This document shows positions 26,879-35,510 of a stretch of DNA of 42,134 nt, in pieces. The notes beneath the pieces are model-generated. The model ran no database searches and was not told the origin of the DNA. It saw only the letters and a list, made by a program, of their open reading frames with translations. The first letter of the stretch is position 1, and each line of letters begins with the position of its first letter. A program made the translations under genes and the position numbers. Origin of the DNA: Sphingomonadales bacterium 63-6 (GTDB taxonomy: Bacteria > Pseudomonadota > Alphaproteobacteria > Sphingomonadales > Sphingomonadaceae); contig MKUB01000175.1 in assembly GCA_001898545.1 (NCBI GenBank), forward strand, positions 1 to 42,134, given 5' to 3'.

Positions 26879-26982
26879 CCGTTCGTCCTGAGCTTGTCGA
26901 AGGACACGCGCTGGCGCTTGCCCAATAGAGGGATATGGGGCTGAGGGTTTCCCGTGTCCTTCGACAAGCTCAGGACGAACGG
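26879..26982. repeat. Perfect 30-bp inverted repeat, TTCGTCCTGAGCTTGTCG type
   Basis: Arms 26879-26908 and 26953-26982 are perfect complements over 30 bases, with a 44-bp spacer. This sequence family is common between genes in many proteobacteria. The stretch 26764-27061 has no gene. Transcripts would form a long hairpin. Confidence 0.92.
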
Positions 26983-27061
26983 AGGTTGGGGAAGGCAGTA
27001 ATGGCGTCCCTTCCGGAATGGCGACCTTCCTCAAGCTTCGAGTGGAGAGTCGGCACTAGAA

Positions 27062-27457
27062 CTATTGCCCCGCCACACGCTTGAGTTCGTCAATGCGGGT
27101 TGCCGTTCGCTCGATGCGGCAAATATATCCCACGGACCAGCGTCCTGTTCCATCTCGAAACTGCGCCATGTCAAAGTCGCACTGGGCATCCACAAATTTG
27201 GTCCATGATGCCTGAGCTTGGCGAAGCTCCACCAACCTACTTTCATTGGCAGCTACCACCAGTGCAGCCTCGAAAGTACGATTCAATTGTTCCGAGACAG
27301 GCGCGAGCAATTCTGCAAGGCATTGCTCGCCGTCAACGTCGGCCTTGGCAGTGCAGGCAACAATTTTTTGCCCATATTCCTCCGTCGCGGCGTTGGGAAT
27401 CTGAGTATTCGCAGCGGCAACCGGCAAAATAGCAACTGCAATTACCGATCGCCTCAA
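27062..27457 (-). CDS. LprI-like (lysozyme-inhibitor type, DUF1311) exported protein, about 131 aa
   Basis: The central pattern Cys-x8-Cys, then SEQLNRTFEAAL and a later WTKFVDAQCDF with a final YICRIERTATRI match the DUF1311/LprI family of small periplasmic proteins. A TTG at 27457 with GGAG seven bases upstream gives a reasonable signal peptide; no ATG is available in frame and the next start upstream is TTG at 27511. Codon use is AT-richer than its neighbours. Confidence 0.7.
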   Translation of the reverse strand: MRRSVIAVAILPVAAANTQIPNAATEEYGQKIVACTAKADVDGEQCLAELLAPVSEQLNRTFEAALVVAANESRLVELRQAQASWTKFVDAQCDFDMAQFRDGTGRWSVGYICRIERTATRIDELKRVAGQ

Positions 27458-27592
27458 GACAGATCTCCGAACTAGGTTTGCAGGATAGGCTGATACGACG
27501 AACAGCCACAACGTCGTAATGTCCCGACAGTCAGCTTTTGAGGCACCTCCACGAATTGCGGAAGCCCGCTAACGGCCCGCCCCGGCTCCCCC

Positions 27593-28000
27593 TCACGTAA
27601 ACCGCATGAAGCCCGACACCGCCAGCGTCAGCCCGGCAAGCAGCGTCACCACCGCCCATGCGCGGTGCATGGCGGCGAGGTTCTTGAGCCAGAGGTGGAA
27701 ATAGAGGTCCGAGAAACCGGCCACGGCCAACGCCTCGATCATCATCAGCCCGCCGATGCCCTTCATCACGCAGGTCACGATGTCGCCGGAATCCCACGGG
27801 TTCATCAGATAGATCAGCGCGCCGAAGGTCAGTTCCACCGCGGCGCTGAGCAATTGCAGCGCGGGGGACTTGTCGATTTCCTCGATCATGGTGCGCCAGA
27901 TGCCGGGCTGGCGCAGCGCGCCGATGGCGGCGAAAGTGGCAAACAAGCCCAGCAACGCGGCGCTCCACGCAGTGGGATCGAAACTGTTCAGCATCCTCAT
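27593..28000 (-). CDS. Four-helix membrane protein, 135 aa
   Basis: Hydrophobic segments at about 12-28, 48-65, 76-95 and 111-133, with KSPALQLLSAAVELTFGALIY typical of small inner-membrane proteins. GGAGG lies six bases before the ATG at 28000. Family not recognised. Confidence 0.7.
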   Translation of the reverse strand: MRMLNSFDPTAWSAALLGLFATFAAIGALRQPGIWRTMIEEIDKSPALQLLSAAVELTFGALIYLMNPWDSGDIVTCVMKGIGGLMMIEALAVAGFSDLYFHLWLKNLAAMHRAWAVVTLLAGLTLAVSGFMRFT

Positions 28001-28102
28001 GCACCTCCGCTCTATGGAGTGTTTGAGCAGATGAGTAAGGCCGGGCCGAGGTGCTGTCCAGCGCCGCGTTCCAAGGGTTTTCCGCTAGCGGTTGTTCGCC
28101 TC

Positions 28103-28690
28103 TCAGGCCGCTGCCTGCCACTGAACGATGGCATCCATCGGCCAGAGCAGCATCAGCACATTGAGCGTCAGATTGTCGCGGATCATTGCCAGGGTGAACA
28201 GTTCCAGCGCCACGGCCAGCACCACGCTGGCCCAGGTCGGCAAGCGGCTGGCGAGGAGGAAACCGATCATCATCCAGCCGATATCGGACATGGAATTGAC
28301 GATGCTGTCCCCGACATAGCCCCAGCTGACCGTCACTTCCCGATAGCGGTTGATGATGAAGGGCGTGTTCTCCAGCACTTCCCAGAAGCCTTCGAAACCC
28401 ACCGCGATCGGCAGCGCCCAGCGCGCAGGGACACCGCCGAACAAGCGCCAGCGCCGCCAGAGGATATGGGCGAAGAAATAGAACAACAGGCCGTGGATCA
28501 GATGGCTGGGCGAATACCAGTCCGTGATGTGCTGGCTGTTCTCCGAAGACTGGACCACGCCCTGCCACAGCTTGATCGTGCCGCATTCGCACATGATCGG
28601 GCGGTGCATCGCCAGCAGGATCGCCAGGACCAGTGCCAGCACCGCCAGCGTAGCGAACAGGGCGCGGCGATGGGGCAGCAGCGAAGCCAT
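28103..28690 (-). CDS. DUF2585 (UPF0314) membrane protein, 195 aa
   Basis: The pattern CECGTIKLWQGVVQS, SENSQHITDWYSPSHLIHG and EGFWEVLENTPFIINRYRE is typical of DUF2585, inner-membrane proteins of unknown function with about four segments. The start at 28690 is the most likely family start; earlier ATGs up to 28747 are open. Divergent from crtY. Confidence 0.88.
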   Translation of the reverse strand: MASLLPHRRALFATLAVLALVLAILLAMHRPIMCECGTIKLWQGVVQSSENSQHITDWYSPSHLIHGLLFYFFAHILWRRWRLFGGVPARWALPIAVGFEGFWEVLENTPFIINRYREVTVSWGYVGDSIVNSMSDIGWMMIGFLLASRLPTWASVVLAVALELFTLAMIRDNLTLNVLMLLWPMDAIVQWQAAA

Positions 28691-28857
28691 TTGCGCTGAC
28701 TGCACCCGATGCTGTCCATCCGCAAGCATGCGCAATTGTCTTTTCATTCTTGCGCTCGACAGCGCCCTCCAGAAATATCTCGATAATCCCGGCTAGAAGT
28801 AAGCACAGGCACCCGCGGGCATTGCGCGAGACGCCTCATCGGCTAAAGCCTTTGCCC

Positions 28858-30060
28858 ATGAACGGGCGCCAATTCGATATTGTCCTGCTGGGCGGCGGGC
28901 TTGCGCGCGGATTGATTGCCGCTGCGCTGGCGCGCGGGCGGCCGGACCTGTCAGTGGCAGTGGTGGAGGCCCAGCCGGTGCTGGGCGGCAATCATCGCTG
29001 GAGCTGGTTCGAAAGCGACCTTTCGCCCGAAGGCATTGCCCTGCTCGCCCCCTTCGCCATGACCGAGTGGAATGGCGGCTATGACGTCGCCTTTCCAGGC
29101 TATCGCCGAACGCTCTCCTCGCCCTATCGCTCGCTGGCCTCGGTTGATTTCGATGCGCAATTGCGCCGCCTCCTGCCCGAAGATGCGATCCTGACCGGCC
29201 ATGAAGCCGTGACGATGGACCATGGCGGCACCATTCTGGACACTGGCGAACGGATCAACGCACGCGCCGTGATCGATTGCCGGGGACAGGCAAAATCGGC
29301 GCATCTCGGCGGCGGCTGGCAGGTGTTCATGGGCCATCACCTGCGCACTCATGCCCCGCATGGGGTGGAGCGGCCGATCATCATGGATGTCACCATCGAA
29401 CAGGTGGGCATTGCCGATCCGGATGCCTATCGCTTCGTCTATGTCCTGCCGCTTTCCCCCGATGAGCTGTTCATCGAAGATACCTATTATGCCGACAGTC
29501 CCCAGCTGGACCGGACCCTGCTCGCCCAGCGGATCGCGGCCTATTGCGCAAGCCACGGATGGGCCGGGGAACTGCTCGGCTCCGAAACGGGCGTATTGCC
29601 GGTGATAATCGATGGGGATTTCGCGGCCTATCAGGCCGAACGCCGCGTGGAAGGCGTGGCCCGCGCAGGCGCGCTGGCGGGCTTCACCCATCCGCTTACA
29701 TCCTACACCATGCCCTTCGCGGTGGAGACTGCGCTCGCCATCGCGCGCGAGGCGGACCTTCCGGGCGAAAGGATGGCCGCCATGCTGGACGCCCGCGCGC
29801 AGCAGCACTGGCGCGACACGGGCTTTTACAGGCTGCTGGGCAAGATGCTGTTCGGCGCCGCCGATCCGGCACAGCGCTGGCGCATTTTCGAGCGCTTCTA
29901 TCGCCTGCCCCAGGGCCTGATCGAGAGATTTTACGCCGCGCGCTCGACACCGATGGACAAGGCGCGCATCCTCATGGGCAAGCCGCCGGTGCCCGTCACC
30001 CGCGCGCTGGGCGCATTGCTGCAGAAAGGCACACCGATGAACGGGCAGGAAAGCCTATGA
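28858..30060 (+). CDS. crtY: Lycopene beta-cyclase, 400 aa
   Basis: CrtY forms the two beta-ionone rings of beta-carotene from lycopene, in the membrane. The nucleotide-binding start LLGGGLARGLIAAAL, WSWFESDL and TSYTMPFAVETALAIA are CrtY signatures. Start at 28858. Its stop overlaps the crtI start in ATGA (30057-30060), so translation is coupled. Divergent from the DUF2585 gene. Confidence 0.95.
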   Translation: MNGRQFDIVLLGGGLARGLIAAALARGRPDLSVAVVEAQPVLGGNHRWSWFESDLSPEGIALLAPFAMTEWNGGYDVAFPGYRRTLSSPYRSLASVDFDAQLRRLLPEDAILTGHEAVTMDHGGTILDTGERINARAVIDCRGQAKSAHLGGGWQVFMGHHLRTHAPHGVERPIIMDVTIEQVGIADPDAYRFVYVLPLSPDELFIEDTYYADSPQLDRTLLAQRIAAYCASHGWAGELLGSETGVLPVIIDGDFAAYQAERRVEGVARAGALAGFTHPLTSYTMPFAVETALAIAREADLPGERMAAMLDARAQQHWRDTGFYRLLGKMLFGAADPAQRWRIFERFYRLPQGLIERFYAARSTPMDKARILMGKPPVPVTRALGALLQKGTPMNGQESL

Positions 30061-31565
30061 CCCCCGATCTCGTTCCCTATCCCGGCAAGAAGGCCTGCGT
30101 CATCGGCGCGGGTTTTGGCGGGCTGGCGCTGGCGATCCGCCTGCAATCGGCAGGCGTTGCCACCACAGTGGTGGAAGCGCGCGACAAGCCCGGCGGCCGC
30201 GCCTATTTCTGGGAGCGCGAGGGCTTCACCTTCGACGCCGGTCCCACCGTCATTACCGATCCGACCTGCCTGCGCGAGCTTTGGGCGCTGTCCGGCCATG
30301 AGATGGAAGACGATATCGAGCTGATGCCGGTGATGCCATTCTACCGGCTCAACTGGCCCGATGGCACGAATTTCGACTATTCGAATGACGAGACCGCCCT
30401 GCAGGCGGAAATCGCGCGCATCTCACCCGGCGATATTGCCGGTTACGAGGATTTCCTGCGCTATTCCGAAGGCGTGTGGCACGAAGGCTATGTGAAGCTG
30501 GGCCATGTGCCCTTCCTTGACTTCGCCTCCATGATCAAGGCCGCCCCGGCGCTGGCCAAATATCAGGCATGGCGCTCGGTCTATTCGATCGTGTCCAAAT
30601 ATATCGAGTCTGAAAAGCTGCGCGAGGCATTCAGCTTCCACACTCTGCTGGTCGGCGGCAATCCCATGACCACCAGCAGCATCTATGCCCTGATCCACAA
30701 GCTGGAAAAGGATGGCGGCGTGTGGTGGGCGCGCGGGGGCACCAACCGGCTGATCGCCGCCATGGTCCGCCATTTCGAGCGGCTGGGCGGCACGGTGCGC
30801 CTGCACGATCCGGTAAAGGCGATCCACACCGTGGGCACCGTTGCCAGCGAAGTGGAAACGGTCAGCGGCTGGAAGGAACGCTTCCACGCGGTGGCCAGCA
30901 ATGCCGACATCATGCACACCTATCGCGACCTGCTGGGCGACACCAAGCGCGGGCGGGACGAGGCGAAATCCCTGTCGCGCAAGCGCTTCTCCCCCAGCCT
31001 GTTCGTGGTCCATTTCGGGATCGAGGGCACCTGGCCGGGCATCCCCCACCACATGATCCTGTTCGGCCCGCGCTATAAGGGCCTGCTGGAGGATATTTAC
31101 GAACACGGCGTGCTGCCCGCCGATTTCTCGATCTATCTCCATCACCCGACCGTGACCGATCCTTCCATGGCGCCGGAAGGCAAGAGCACATTCTATGCGC
31201 TGGTCCCGGTGGCCAATATGGGCAAGCTGCCGATCGACTGGGAACAGGTCGGACCGGTGCTGGAAAAGCGCATTCTGGATGAAGTCGCCCGGCGGCTGAT
31301 CCCCGATCTGCATGACCGGATCGTCACCAAGTTCCATTACGCCCCGCGCGATTTCGCGCTGGACCTCAACGCCCATGTCGGCAGCGCCTTCAGCCTGGAA
31401 CCGATCCTGACGCAGAGCGCATGGTTCCGCGGCCATAATCGCGACGATATAATCCGGAACATGTATCTGGTAGGGGCAGGAACTCATCCCGGCGCCGGGA
31501 TTCCCGGCGTGGTCGGCAGCGCCAAGGCCACTGCCAAGCTGATGCTGGAGGACATGAAGGAATGA
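30057..31565 (+). CDS. crtI: Phytoene desaturase, 502 aa
   Basis: CrtI removes hydrogen from phytoene in four steps to make lycopene with FAD as cofactor. The dinucleotide motif is at 15-28 (VIGAGFGGLALAIR) and the C-terminal GAGTHPGAGIPGVVGSAK is the CRTI signature. Starts by ATGA overlap with crtY and ends by ATGA overlap with the next gene. Normal length. Confidence 0.97.
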   Translation: MTPDLVPYPGKKACVIGAGFGGLALAIRLQSAGVATTVVEARDKPGGRAYFWEREGFTFDAGPTVITDPTCLRELWALSGHEMEDDIELMPVMPFYRLNWPDGTNFDYSNDETALQAEIARISPGDIAGYEDFLRYSEGVWHEGYVKLGHVPFLDFASMIKAAPALAKYQAWRSVYSIVSKYIESEKLREAFSFHTLLVGGNPMTTSSIYALIHKLEKDGGVWWARGGTNRLIAAMVRHFERLGGTVRLHDPVKAIHTVGTVASEVETVSGWKERFHAVASNADIMHTYRDLLGDTKRGRDEAKSLSRKRFSPSLFVVHFGIEGTWPGIPHHMILFGPRYKGLLEDIYEHGVLPADFSIYLHHPTVTDPSMAPEGKSTFYALVPVANMGKLPIDWEQVGPVLEKRILDEVARRLIPDLHDRIVTKFHYAPRDFALDLNAHVGSAFSLEPILTQSAWFRGHNRDDIIRNMYLVGAGTHPGAGIPGVVGSAKATAKLMLEDMKE

Positions 31566-31990
31566 AGCCGCTTTCCGCCCTTTGCGCAATCGCCCTGTTC
31601 GCCCTTCCCGCCGCGCTTAGCGCCGAAAGCTGGGAAGAAGTGGACCGCCTGCCGGGCGACATCGCCGTGGAACTGGACAGTCAGAGCGTGAGCAAGGCTC
31701 AGGACGGCACCGCCCAGGTAGTGCTCGCATCCTTCCGCAAGCAATTGCCCAATGGCATGATGCAGACTGACGTAGCCGTGGATTGCGCGGGACAGGCGGC
31801 CAAGATCCGGGGCATCCAGCTACTGCAGGAAGGCAAGGTAGTGACATCCTCTTCCACCCCCGGCGCGGAATTTCGCCCAGTGAATTACGGCAGCTCCGAA
31901 GCGATCTATTACAAGGCGCTATGCGGGCGGGAAATTCCCGTGCCCGATACTGCGGAAGGCGACACGGCTGAAGGCGAAACGGCCGAATGA
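31562..31990 (+). CDS. Small exported protein in the carotenoid operon, 142 aa
   Basis: Signal peptide (residues 1-21, ALFALPAALSAES) then EEVDRLPGDIAVELDSQSV and two Cys (DCAGQ, ALCGRE); this resembles the surface-adhesin-E-like group of small periplasmic proteins. The tail is a short repeat (DTAEGDTAEGETAE). Coupled by four-base overlaps to crtI and to the LOG gene. Its role in pigment synthesis is not known. Confidence 0.7.
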   Translation: MKPLSALCAIALFALPAALSAESWEEVDRLPGDIAVELDSQSVSKAQDGTAQVVLASFRKQLPNGMMQTDVAVDCAGQAAKIRGIQLLQEGKVVTSSSTPGAEFRPVNYGSSEAIYYKALCGREIPVPDTAEGDTAEGETAE

Positions 31991-32571
31991 TCCGCCGCCT
32001 TGCCGTCTATTGCGGGTCTGCCTCACCCGCCGATCCCCGCTATCTGCAACTCGCGCATGACGTCGGCGCCGCTCTTGCCGAACGCGGCATTGGCGTCGTC
32101 TATGGCGGCGGTCGGCTGGGCCTGATGGGCGCGGTGGCCAGCGGCGCGCTGGAGGCGGGCGGCGAAGTGATCGGCGTGATCCCCGATGCGCTTTCCACCA
32201 GCGAAATCGCCAATACGGACTGCACCGAACTGCATGTCGTCTCCGGCATGCATGAGCGCAAGAAGGCCTTCACCGATCTGTCGGACGGCTTCGTCACCAT
32301 TCCCGGCGGCGTGGGCACGATGGACGAATTGTGGGAAGCGGTCAGCTGGGCGCAGCTGGGCTATCACACCAAGCCGGTGGGGCTGCTCAATGCCTTCGGC
32401 TATTACGACCATCTGATCGCGTTCAATCGCCATATGGCGGAAACCGGCTTCATCCGGCCAGCCCACCAGAACATCCTGATCGCGCGGGAATCTATGCCCG
32501 ATCTGCTGGAAGCCATGGCCGCCTATCAGCCGCATCGCCCGATCTTCGCCATGAAGGCAGACGATTTGTGA
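31987..32571 (+). CDS. LOG family protein (TIGR00730), 194 aa
   Basis: PGGVGTMDE (106-114) is the LOG motif, with GMHERK before it and YGGGRLGLMG near the start. LOG enzymes hydrolyse nucleoside 5'-monophosphates (cytokinin riboside monophosphate or AMP). It starts by ATGA overlap with the previous gene. A housekeeping role is more likely than hormone making. Confidence 0.93.
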   Translation: MIRRLAVYCGSASPADPRYLQLAHDVGAALAERGIGVVYGGGRLGLMGAVASGALEAGGEVIGVIPDALSTSEIANTDCTELHVVSGMHERKKAFTDLSDGFVTIPGGVGTMDELWEAVSWAQLGYHTKPVGLLNAFGYYDHLIAFNRHMAETGFIRPAHQNILIARESMPDLLEAMAAYQPHRPIFAMKADDL

Positions 32572-32588
32572 AGTTTGCCACCCCTACT

Positions 32589-32724
32589 CCCCTCCTCTTC
32601 AGAGGAGGGGCAGCGAGACTTGGCCGCCCCTGCGGCCTAGTCGCAGCGGGGTGGTGCGGTGAGCTGGACACAGCCCATCGCGCCGGACCACCACCCCCAA
32701 CCCCCTCCTCTGAAGAGGAGGGGG
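32589..32724. repeat. Palindromic GGAGGGG-hairpin element between LOG gene and crtB
   Basis: The left hairpin CCCCTCCTCT/AGAGGAGGGG (32589-32610) and right hairpin CCCCCTCCTCT/AGAGGAGGGGG (32701-32724) enclose a CG-rich loop with ACCACCCC/GGGGTGGT pairing. The whole is an inverted repeat. The right arm carries the AGGAGG ribosome binding site of crtB. Confidence 0.85.
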
Positions 32725-32725
32725 C

Positions 32726-33679
32726 TTGATACTCAACCGAGCCCAACTCGTCACCCATGCGCGCGACACGATCCGCGAGGGGTCGAAAAGCTTCGCCGCC
32801 GCCAGCAGCCTGTTCGGCCGCACCACGCGCGAACGGGTTTGGCTGCTCTATGCCTGGTGCCGCAGGTGTGACGATCTGGCGGATGCGCAGGACATGGGCG
32901 GCACGCTGGGCGACCAATCCGGCGCGCAGGACAGGCTGGCGGAAATCCGCGACCTGACGGCCAGGGCCTTTGCGGGGGAGCCCACGGGCGATCCCTGTTT
33001 CGACGCTTTCGGCCTCGTCGCCCATGAATGCGGCATCACGCCTGCCATGGCGGAAGATGTGATCGCCGGTTTCGCGCTGGATGCCGATGGCTGGCGCCCG
33101 CAAAGTGAAGGCGACATGATGCGTTATTGCTTCCATGTGGCAGGCGCAGTGGGCGTGATGATGGCCGTGGTGATGGGCGTGCCCGCCCGGCGCGACGATG
33201 TGCTGGACCGTGCCTGCGATCTTGGCCTTGCCTTCCAGCTGGCCAATATCGCCCGCGACATCGCCGAGGATGCCGAGGCGGGGCGCTGCTACCTGCCCGC
33301 CGAATGGCTGGCCGAAAAGGACATTCCCGAAAGCGAGATCATGGCGCCCCGGCACCGCGCCGCTCTGGCCGAGCTTGCCGCGCGACTGGTGGTGCTCTCC
33401 AAAGAACATGAGCAGGCATCGCGCATCGGTGCGGCACAGCTGGGGTTCCGCGAGCGCTGGGCGATCCTCTCCGCCGCCGGCATCTATGGCGCAATCGCCA
33501 CGGAAGTGGGCCGCCGGGGCGAAGCCGCTTGGGACGAGCGGGTTCATACGTCCGGGCGGGCCAAGCTGGGCTTCGTCGCCAAGGGCTTTGCCGCCGCCCT
33601 GCTGCCGCCGCCGAAGATCGATACGCTACCCAAGTGGAACCGCCGCCAGCTGGCGGCCATGGCCCGCGCGGAAGGCTGA
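32726..33679 (+). CDS. crtB: Phytoene synthase, 317 aa
   Basis: CrtB joins two geranylgeranyl diphosphates into phytoene. Substrate/Mg motifs are DDLAD (49-53) and NIARDIAED (174-182). It starts at TTG (32726): an in-frame TGA at 32711 excludes an earlier start, and AGGAGG (32716-32721) gives a good spacing. The next start-like codons are too far inside. It lies 154 bp behind the LOG gene and outside its overlaps. Confidence 0.95.
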   Translation: MILNRAQLVTHARDTIREGSKSFAAASSLFGRTTRERVWLLYAWCRRCDDLADAQDMGGTLGDQSGAQDRLAEIRDLTARAFAGEPTGDPCFDAFGLVAHECGITPAMAEDVIAGFALDADGWRPQSEGDMMRYCFHVAGAVGVMMAVVMGVPARRDDVLDRACDLGLAFQLANIARDIAEDAEAGRCYLPAEWLAEKDIPESEIMAPRHRAALAELAARLVVLSKEHEQASRIGAAQLGFRERWAILSAAGIYGAIATEVGRRGEAAWDERVHTSGRAKLGFVAKGFAAALLPPPKIDTLPKWNRRQLAAMARAEG

Positions 33680-33748
33680 GCAAAGCCAGCTTGCCTACCC
33701 GCGCCCTTCGGGGCAGTCTCCCCCACAAAATATACAGGGGAGAAGGAC

Positions 33749-35368
33749 ATGGCAGAACCGGGTGCCGAACAGGCGCAGGTGCAGAAGACCGAATGGAAAG
33801 TGATCGCGGCATCGTCGCTCGGCACGGTGTTCGAATGGTATGATTTCTATCTCTACGGATTGCTGGCCACGATCATTTCGGCGCAGTTCTTTTCCGGGGT
33901 AAATGAAACCACCGCCTTCATCCTGGCCCTTGCCGCCTTTGCCGCGGGCTTTGCCGTGCGGCCCTTCGGCGCACTGGTATTTGGCCGGGTGGGCGACCTT
34001 GTGGGGCGCAAGAACACTTTCCTAGTCACCATGGGCATCATGGGCGCATCCACTTTCGCGGTCGGCCTGCTGCCATCCTATGCCAGCGTGGGCGTGGCTG
34101 CTCCGCTGATGCTGGTGGCACTGCGGTTGCTGCAAGGGCTGGCGCTGGGCGGCCAATATGGCGGCGCGGCGACTTACGTGGCCGAACATGCGCCGGAGGG
34201 GAAGCGCGGCTTCTACACCAGCTTCATCCAGACCACTGCGACCCTGGGCCTATTCGCCAGCCTGCTGGTGGTGATCGGCACGCGCGAGGCGCTGGGAGAA
34301 GAAGCCTTTGCCCAATGGGGCTGGCGCCTGCCCTTCTTTGCTTCGGCGCTGCTGCTGGTGGTCTCGCTGTGGATCAGGCTGCAACTGAACGAGAGCCCGG
34401 TCTATCAGAAGATGAAGGCTGACGGCACGACCTCCAAGGCCCCGCTTACCGAGGCATTCGGCAATTGGAAGAACCTGCGCATCGTGCTGATCGCCCTGCT
34501 GGGCGCGGTCGCCGGGCAGGCGGTGGTCTGGTACACGGGCCAGTTCTACGCCCTGTTCTATCTGGAAAAGATCCTGAAGGTGGAAGGGGCCACCGCCAAT
34601 GTCCTGATTGCCGCAGCCTTGGCTATCGGAACGCCCTTCTTCGTGTTGTTCGGCTGGCTGAGCGACCGGATCGGGCGCAAGCCGATCATCATGGCGGGCT
34701 GCGCGCTGGCCGCAGTGCTCTATTTCCCGCTATTCGGTGCGCTGACTTCCGCCGCCAATCCCGCGCTTGCCGAAGCACAGGCAAAAGCCCCGGTAGTGGT
34801 CCATGCCGATCCGGCAACCTGTTCGGTCCAGTTCGATCCTATCGGCAAGACCAATTTCAACACCACGGCCTGCGACATCGCCAAGTCCACCCTCGCCAAG
34901 GCAGGAATTCCCTATGAGAATGCGGCAAATGGCAATGGCGAGACTACCATCGGCGCCATCACCGTGCCCGCCGACGACCTCGAAAGCTATGGCGAGCGGC
35001 TGACCATCGCGGTCGCCGAGGCTGGCTATCCCGCGCAGGCGGACCCGGCGCGCACCAATACTCCGCTGGTGATCGCCATCCTCACCGCGCTCGTGCTGCT
35101 GGTGACCATGGTCTATGGCCCCATCGCGGCGCTGCTGGTGGAACTGTTCCCCAGCCGCATCCGCTACACCGCGATGAGCCTGCCCTATCACATCGGCAAT
35201 GGCTGGTTCGGCGGCTTCCTGCCCACCATTGCCTTTGCCTGCGTGGCGGCGACGGGGAACATCTATGCAGGGCTATGGTATCCGGTGGGGGTCGCCGTGC
35301 TGACGCTGGTTGTGGGGCTGTTGTGGCTGCCCGAGACCTTCCGACGGAAGATCGATCACGAGGGGTGA
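33749..35368 (+). CDS. MHS family MFS transporter, 539 aa
   Basis: Twelve-helix proton-linked symporter of the metabolite:H+ group (ProP/ShiA/KgtP-like). GRVGDLVGRKNTF and RLLQGLALGGQYGG are family signatures. An extra soluble segment of about 100 residues (335-435) with Cys358 and Cys375 lies between two helices. GGGGAGAAGGAC precedes the ATG. Substrate unknown; aromatic or dicarboxylic acids are typical for the group. Confidence 0.92.
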   Translation: MAEPGAEQAQVQKTEWKVIAASSLGTVFEWYDFYLYGLLATIISAQFFSGVNETTAFILALAAFAAGFAVRPFGALVFGRVGDLVGRKNTFLVTMGIMGASTFAVGLLPSYASVGVAAPLMLVALRLLQGLALGGQYGGAATYVAEHAPEGKRGFYTSFIQTTATLGLFASLLVVIGTREALGEEAFAQWGWRLPFFASALLLVVSLWIRLQLNESPVYQKMKADGTTSKAPLTEAFGNWKNLRIVLIALLGAVAGQAVVWYTGQFYALFYLEKILKVEGATANVLIAAALAIGTPFFVLFGWLSDRIGRKPIIMAGCALAAVLYFPLFGALTSAANPALAEAQAKAPVVVHADPATCSVQFDPIGKTNFNTTACDIAKSTLAKAGIPYENAANGNGETTIGAITVPADDLESYGERLTIAVAEAGYPAQADPARTNTPLVIAILTALVLLVTMVYGPIAALLVELFPSRIRYTAMSLPYHIGNGWFGGFLPTIAFACVAATGNIYAGLWYPVGVAVLTLVVGLLWLPETFRRKIDHEG

Positions 35369-35376
35369 CATGTGGC

Positions 35377-35510
35377 TCCTCCCCGGAACGGGGAGGGGGA
35401 CCACCCGCAGGGTGGTGGAGGGGCACCTGCCATAATCGCAACGTTTCGCTTGCCGGAGGTGCCCCTCCACCATGCTTCGCATGGTCCCCCTCCCCCGATG
35501 GGGGAGGATT
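35377..35510. repeat. Compound palindrome between convergent genes
   Basis: Nested inverted repeats CTCCCC/GGGGAG, ACCACCC/GGGTGGT, GGAGGGGCACC/GGTGCCCCTCC and ACCATGC/GCATGGT fill the gap between the MHS gene and glpD. It may end transcription from both sides. Related in style to 32589-32724. Confidence 0.8.
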
